Shown here: piece after piece, positions 5,412 through 7,740 of the stretch
How positions within the stretch are numbered: position 1 is the first letter of the stretch
How the letters are laid out: each line of letters opens with the position of its first letter
Assembly: GCA_964418425.1 (NCBI GenBank)
Contig: CAYQLT010000095.1
Coordinates: forward strand, 1-7,740
Direction: 5' to 3'
DNA length: 7,740 nt
DNA from: CAYQLT01 sp964418425
GTDB taxonomy: Bacteria > Bacillota > Limnochordia > Limnochordales > Geochordaceae
The notes under the pieces: model-generated
Database searches by the model: none
What the model was told of the DNA's origin: nothing
Seen by the model: the letters and a program-made list of their open reading frames with translations, nothing else
Translations under genes and position numbers: made by a program

Positions 5412-6982
5412 GAGGCTGCTGCGTGCAAGTCTGCCGCTTTTGCGTCTGTCCCGCCCGGGCTGCGGCGACAGCGGCCTCGACCCTCTGCTATGTATTCCTG
5501 GTCGAGGTAGGCGGCCAGCCGCTCCAACCCGGGGCGAATCCGGGGCAGAGTTACGCTCATCACCGACAGCCCGAGGTGGTTCCCGCCCCCGCCGTTCACG
5601 TAGCAGCGCGCCCCCTCCCGGAAAGCCACACCGAAGCGGGCCGAGGCGGCCGCGTTCGACACTGCCCCGTCGGGGCCGGCTTGCGGCAGTCGCACCCACA
5701 CCGAAAGGTGGGCCTCCGTCAGCGACCAGTGGCTGCCGGGCGGAAGGAACTCCGGCAGCAGGGCGGCCAGCCGGTCACGCCGGGCGCGGTACTCCCGCCT
5801 CGCGGTGGCCAGGTGCGGGTCCAGGTACCCCTGGGAGGCATACTCGACGATCGCCGCCTGGCTAATGGTGTTGGTGAACGAATCGGTGATGGCCTTGGCG
5901 ACGGTCAGCCGCCTCACCAGTTCGGGCGGCCCGGCGACCCAGCCGACCCGAAGGGCCGGGCAGATGACCTTGGAGAACGTTCCGATGGAGAGCACCTGGC
6001 CCGGTTCGGCCATGGCGTGGAGGGGCACGACGAAACATCCGCCGCACAGCAGCTCGTCGGAGAACAGGTCCTCCACAATTAGAACCCGGTGCCGCGCGCA
6101 CAGTTCGAGGAGCTGCTGGCGGCGGGTGTGGGAGAGCGTGGCGCCGGTGGGATTGTGGTGCGTGGGAATGGTATAGACGAACTTGGGCTGCAGTTGCTGA
6201 AGCTGCGCCTCGAGGCAGTCGATGCGCATTCCTTCGTCGTCCACGGGTATCCCGACAATCCGGGCTCCGGCGTATCGGAGGATGTCAAGGGCCGCCGGGT
6301 ACGTCGGGTCCTCCGTAACGACCGGGTCGCCCGGCTCGATGAGCGTCTGGGTCAGCAGGCTGAGCCCCTCTCGAAAGCCGTTGACCACCAGCAGCCCCTG
6401 CAGGCTGGCGCTGCGAATCCCGTGGCGGCGCAGGCGCTCGACGAGAAACTCCCGAAACGGTTCGTACCCTTGGGCGGGCGCATACCCCAGAAGGCGCGTG
6501 CCCTCCCTGGCGAGGACGTCCCGGAACGCCGCTCGCAGGCGCTCCACCCAGCTCTCGTCCTCGAGGACGGGCTCGCCCGTGAACCGGATGAGATCCGGAC
6601 GGGCGTCCTCGCTCGGGTCAAGGCCTTCCAGGAATTCCGCCCGGCTGCCTTGCCGGGAAAGCAGCGCAGTCCAGGCGTTGGAAGGGTTGAAACCGGTGGT
6701 GACCGCTGCAGCCGGCCTGGCGGGGGGCGCCCCTCGAAGCCGGCAGCCCGATTCTACGAAGATGCCCTTGCGGGGGATCACCTTCAGGCAGCCGTCGGCC
6801 ACCAGTTCGTCGTAAGCGCGCAGGACGGTGTTGCGGCTGACGTGGAGGAGGCGGGCCATCTCCCGGGTTCCCGGCAGGCGAGCGTCGGGGGGCAGGATGC
6901 CTTCTCCAATGAGCCTTCCGATCTGGGCGCGTATCTGGTCGTGAAGAGGGGTCTTTCGGCGCCGGTTCAGATCGACCATCAT
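5408..6982 (-). CDS. MocR-type regulator: GntR winged helix fused to PLP aminotransferase fold
   Basis: 524 residues, the usual size for MocR/GabR regulators. The N-terminal GntR winged helix (about 11-78) has TPLHDQIRAQIGRLIGEGIL, LPGTREMARLLHVSRNTVLR and the wing KVIPRKGIFV. A linker (about 80-98) leads to a fold-type I aminotransferase domain (about 127-490) with YAPAQGYEPFREFL, THHNPTG (274-280), VEDLFSDEL (303-311) and GTFSKVICPALRVGW (334-348). Lys338 is the PLP lysine and Asn277 a cofactor ligand. Asp305 fits the pyridine-nitrogen Asp. The Tyr two residues later in GabR-type proteins is Phe307 here. Such proteins bind PLP, often with an amine effector, and regulate amine or amino-acid genes. 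The start is ATG 6982, with GGAGG about 10 nt upstream; a second ATG follows immediately. It is the second gene of the operon, 36 nt after the cupin. A C-terminal tail of about 28 residues overlaps the next gene by 4 nt. Confidence 0.92.
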   Translation of the reverse strand: MMVDLNRRRKTPLHDQIRAQIGRLIGEGILPPDARLPGTREMARLLHVSRNTVLRAYDELVADGCLKVIPRKGIFVESGCRLRGAPPARPAAAVTTGFNPSNAWTALLSRQGSRAEFLEGLDPSEDARPDLIRFTGEPVLEDESWVERLRAAFRDVLAREGTRLLGYAPAQGYEPFREFLVERLRRHGIRSASLQGLLVVNGFREGLSLLTQTLIEPGDPVVTEDPTYPAALDILRYAGARIVGIPVDDEGMRIDCLEAQLQQLQPKFVYTIPTHHNPTGATLSHTRRQQLLELCARHRVLIVEDLFSDELLCGGCFVVPLHAMAEPGQVLSIGTFSKVICPALRVGWVAGPPELVRRLTVAKAITDSFTNTISQAAIVEYASQGYLDPHLATARREYRARRDRLAALLPEFLPPGSHWSLTEAHLSVWVRLPQAGPDGAVSNAAASARFGVAFREGARCYVNGGGGNHLGLSVMSVTLPRIRPGLERLAAYLDQEYIAEGRGRCRRSPGGTDAKAADLHAAAS

Positions 6983-7018
6983 GAGGACCCAACCTCCGAG
7001 CTGTGCTTTGCGCCCGTC

Positions 7019-7360
7019 TTACGGGCTGCTGAGTGGCGGATCCCTGTACTCATCCCGGGGAGGCGAGAAGACGTCGATGGTCACCGTCCGCTCAAGGGCC
7101 CGTTGGGCGTGCGGCACATTGGGCGGCACCAGGTAGCTGTCGCCGTTGCGGCAGACGAGCGTCTGCGAACCGATGGTGACCTCGTACGCACCCTCGGTTA
7201 CGTACGTCACCTGCTCGTGGGGATGGAAGTGTACGGGCATGGACGCGCCGGGCTGCATGACGAACTCCACGATCATCAACCGCTCGCCCGCGACAAGGGT
7301 ACGCCTCGTGATACCCGGGAACATCTCCACGGTTCGGGTTTGGGACCGCGTGACGAACAT
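7019..7360 (-). CDS. Small cupin-fold protein
   Basis: 113 residues from ATG 7360, one cupin domain. Motif 1 is GASMPVHFHPHEQVTYVTEG at about residues 38-57; its HFHPHEQ supplies two His and a Glu for metal binding. Motif 2 is GDSYLVPPNVPHAQRAL, giving the fourth ligand His. These small single-domain cupins bind Fe, Mn or Zn and act as sensors, isomerases or dioxygenase-like enzymes; no substrate can be assigned. The start is ambiguous. ATG 7384 would add eight residues (MGEEAGGE) but has no ribosome site. GGAGG lies about 11 nt before ATG 7360, a long but acceptable spacing. The frame continues open far upstream without domain character. It is the first gene of the five-gene operon, 36 nt before the MocR regulator. 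Confidence 0.85.
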   Translation of the reverse strand: MFVTRSQTRTVEMFPGITRRTLVAGERLMIVEFVMQPGASMPVHFHPHEQVTYVTEGAYEVTIGSQTLVCRNGDSYLVPPNVPHAQRALERTVTIDVFSPPRDEYRDPPLSSP

Positions 7361-7481
7361 CTCGCCGCCTGCCTCCTCTCCCATGGGGGGACCCGACCGC
7401 CACAACGCCGTCGGCTGACTCCGCGCGCCGGGCCGGCACCGGTGCGCCGGGCGTCCGGTTCGAGGATACACCTGCAAGGCC

Positions 7482-7512
7482 GGACGGGGAGGACCACGGC
7501 GCGTCCTTTTTT
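7482..7512 (+). terminator. Weak candidate intrinsic terminator (plus orientation)
   Basis: AGGAC (7490-7494) pairs with GTCCT (7503-7507) around an 8-nt loop. Alternatively GGACG (7482-7486) pairs with CGTCC (7502-7506). Six T follow at 7507-7512. The orientation would stop plus-strand transcripts, yet no plus gene lies just to the left. It may limit antisense transcription into the leader, or it may be chance. Confidence 0.3.
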
Positions 7513-7515
7513 GAA

Positions 7516-7598
7516 GTTCCGTGGATCCGTCCTTCGAGATCCCTCCGCCGAGGTTTCGTGGAACCATTCGTCGAGGTTCGCTGGATCCATCCCATCCG
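7516..7598. repeat. Three degenerate 23-bp direct repeats upstream of the cupin
   Basis: Units lie at 7516-7538, 7553-7575 and 7576-7598. The last two abut; 14 nt separate the first two. The core is GTTCCGTGGATCC or a close variant (GTTTCGTGGAACC, GTTCGCTGGATCC). Units 1 and 2 share about 18 of 23 positions, including the terminal TCGAG. Unit 3 is more diverged, about 15 of 23 with unit 1. Tandem operators fit MocR proteins, which bind direct repeats, but this is inference. Confidence 0.5.
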
Positions 7599-7740
7599 CC
7601 CCCGTGAGCCGGGTAGGCGGCGGAACCGTCAGGCGCTGGTCGAGCAGACCCCGTGGGGGCCAAGGGGCGGCCACATTCGCCGGGCGGTGGATCTCGCCGG
7701 AACGGAAGCGGTGTGGGATGTTCGGGGTGCCAGGGCCGAG

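Larger units (their letters stand above)
7385..7740. other. No convincing gene; leader region upstream of the cupin
   Basis: Several frames are open on both strands, as expected at this GC content, but none has a recognisable domain or a start with a good ribosome site. The stretch must hold the operon promoter. I saw no strong -35/-10 pair; TGTATCCT on the minus strand near 7463-7470 is a weak -10 candidate. It also contains the hairpin with a T-run and the degenerate repeats listed separately. Confidence 0.45.

Noticed and set aside
4671..5510. 279-codon plus-strand open frame
   Set aside because: It is antisense to the crotonase gene, whose CoA-binding and oxyanion motifs are unambiguous.
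5412..5699. N-terminal extension of the crotonase frame to 5699
   Set aside because: The extra residues are Arg/Gly/Pro-rich, lie wholly inside the MocR gene in another frame and add no domain. Starts at 5411 or 5387 fit the family.
7516..7598. CRISPR array
   Set aside because: Repeats are diverged, two abut without spacers and only three copies exist.
7500..7600. T-box riboswitch suggested by TGGATCC/TGGTTCC repeats and a T-run
   Set aside because: The conserved T-box sequence of the GGTGGNACCGCG type is absent. The T-run lies on the opposite strand to the cupin operon, and no aminoacylation or transport gene follows.
7385..7663. N-terminal extension of the cupin frame to 7663
   Set aside because: The added 93 residues include the degenerate DNA repeats and have no fold signature; a usual small cupin starts near 7360.

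Overview
The window is GC-rich DNA with compact operons, clear GGAGG-type Shine-Dalgarno sites and many GTG starts. It holds an exact 100-N scaffold gap, so it probably comes from a draft or metagenome-assembled genome. I infer a high-GC thermophile-like Bacillota (Limnochordia, Symbiobacterium or Thermaerobacter type) or similar. The gene content alone does not settle the taxonomy.

The left part (1-2001) is an accessory island of toxin-antitoxin (TA) genes and transposon debris, almost all on the minus strand. From the left edge it holds: an MqsR-family-like toxin running off the window, with a perfect 20-bp palindrome upstream; a C-terminal fragment that looks like a DDE transposase; a Doc/Fic-type toxin whose Fic motif carries a Phe at the usual Gly/Ala position; an unrecognised basic ORF ending 9 nt before that toxin; a frameshifted IS3-type transposase fragment; and an intact DUF433 antitoxin. 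The DUF433 partner (DUF5615, PIN-like) is cut after about 10 codons exactly where the IS3 homology begins.

The middle (2002-2980) is a gene-poor stretch followed by a plus-strand GNAT acetyltransferase. Its frame runs 159 bp into the end of the convergent operon.

The right part (2822-7384) is a tight five-gene minus-strand operon. In transcription order it encodes a small cupin, a MocR-type regulator (GntR winged helix fused to an aminotransferase fold), an enoyl-CoA hydratase/isomerase family protein, a two-domain GNAT protein and a short-chain dehydrogenase. Genes overlap by 4 nt or are separated by 1-36 nt. The SDR has apparently lost about 45 residues of its Rossmann fold and its usual catalytic Ser. 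The scaffold gap lies inside the GNAT gene. The same 55 bp flanks the gap on both sides, and collapsing the gap to one copy restores a continuous 318-codon frame, so the duplication is almost certainly an assembly artefact.

The right edge (7385-7740) has no convincing gene. It carries a short GC hairpin with a T-run (plus orientation) and three degenerate 23-bp direct repeats upstream of the cupin. The operon looks like a regulated catabolic or CoA-ester module, but its substrate cannot be read from the sequence. I found no convincing new multi-gene system. The most interesting items are the eroded TA island, the variant Doc, the degenerate SDR and the regulator placed inside its operon.
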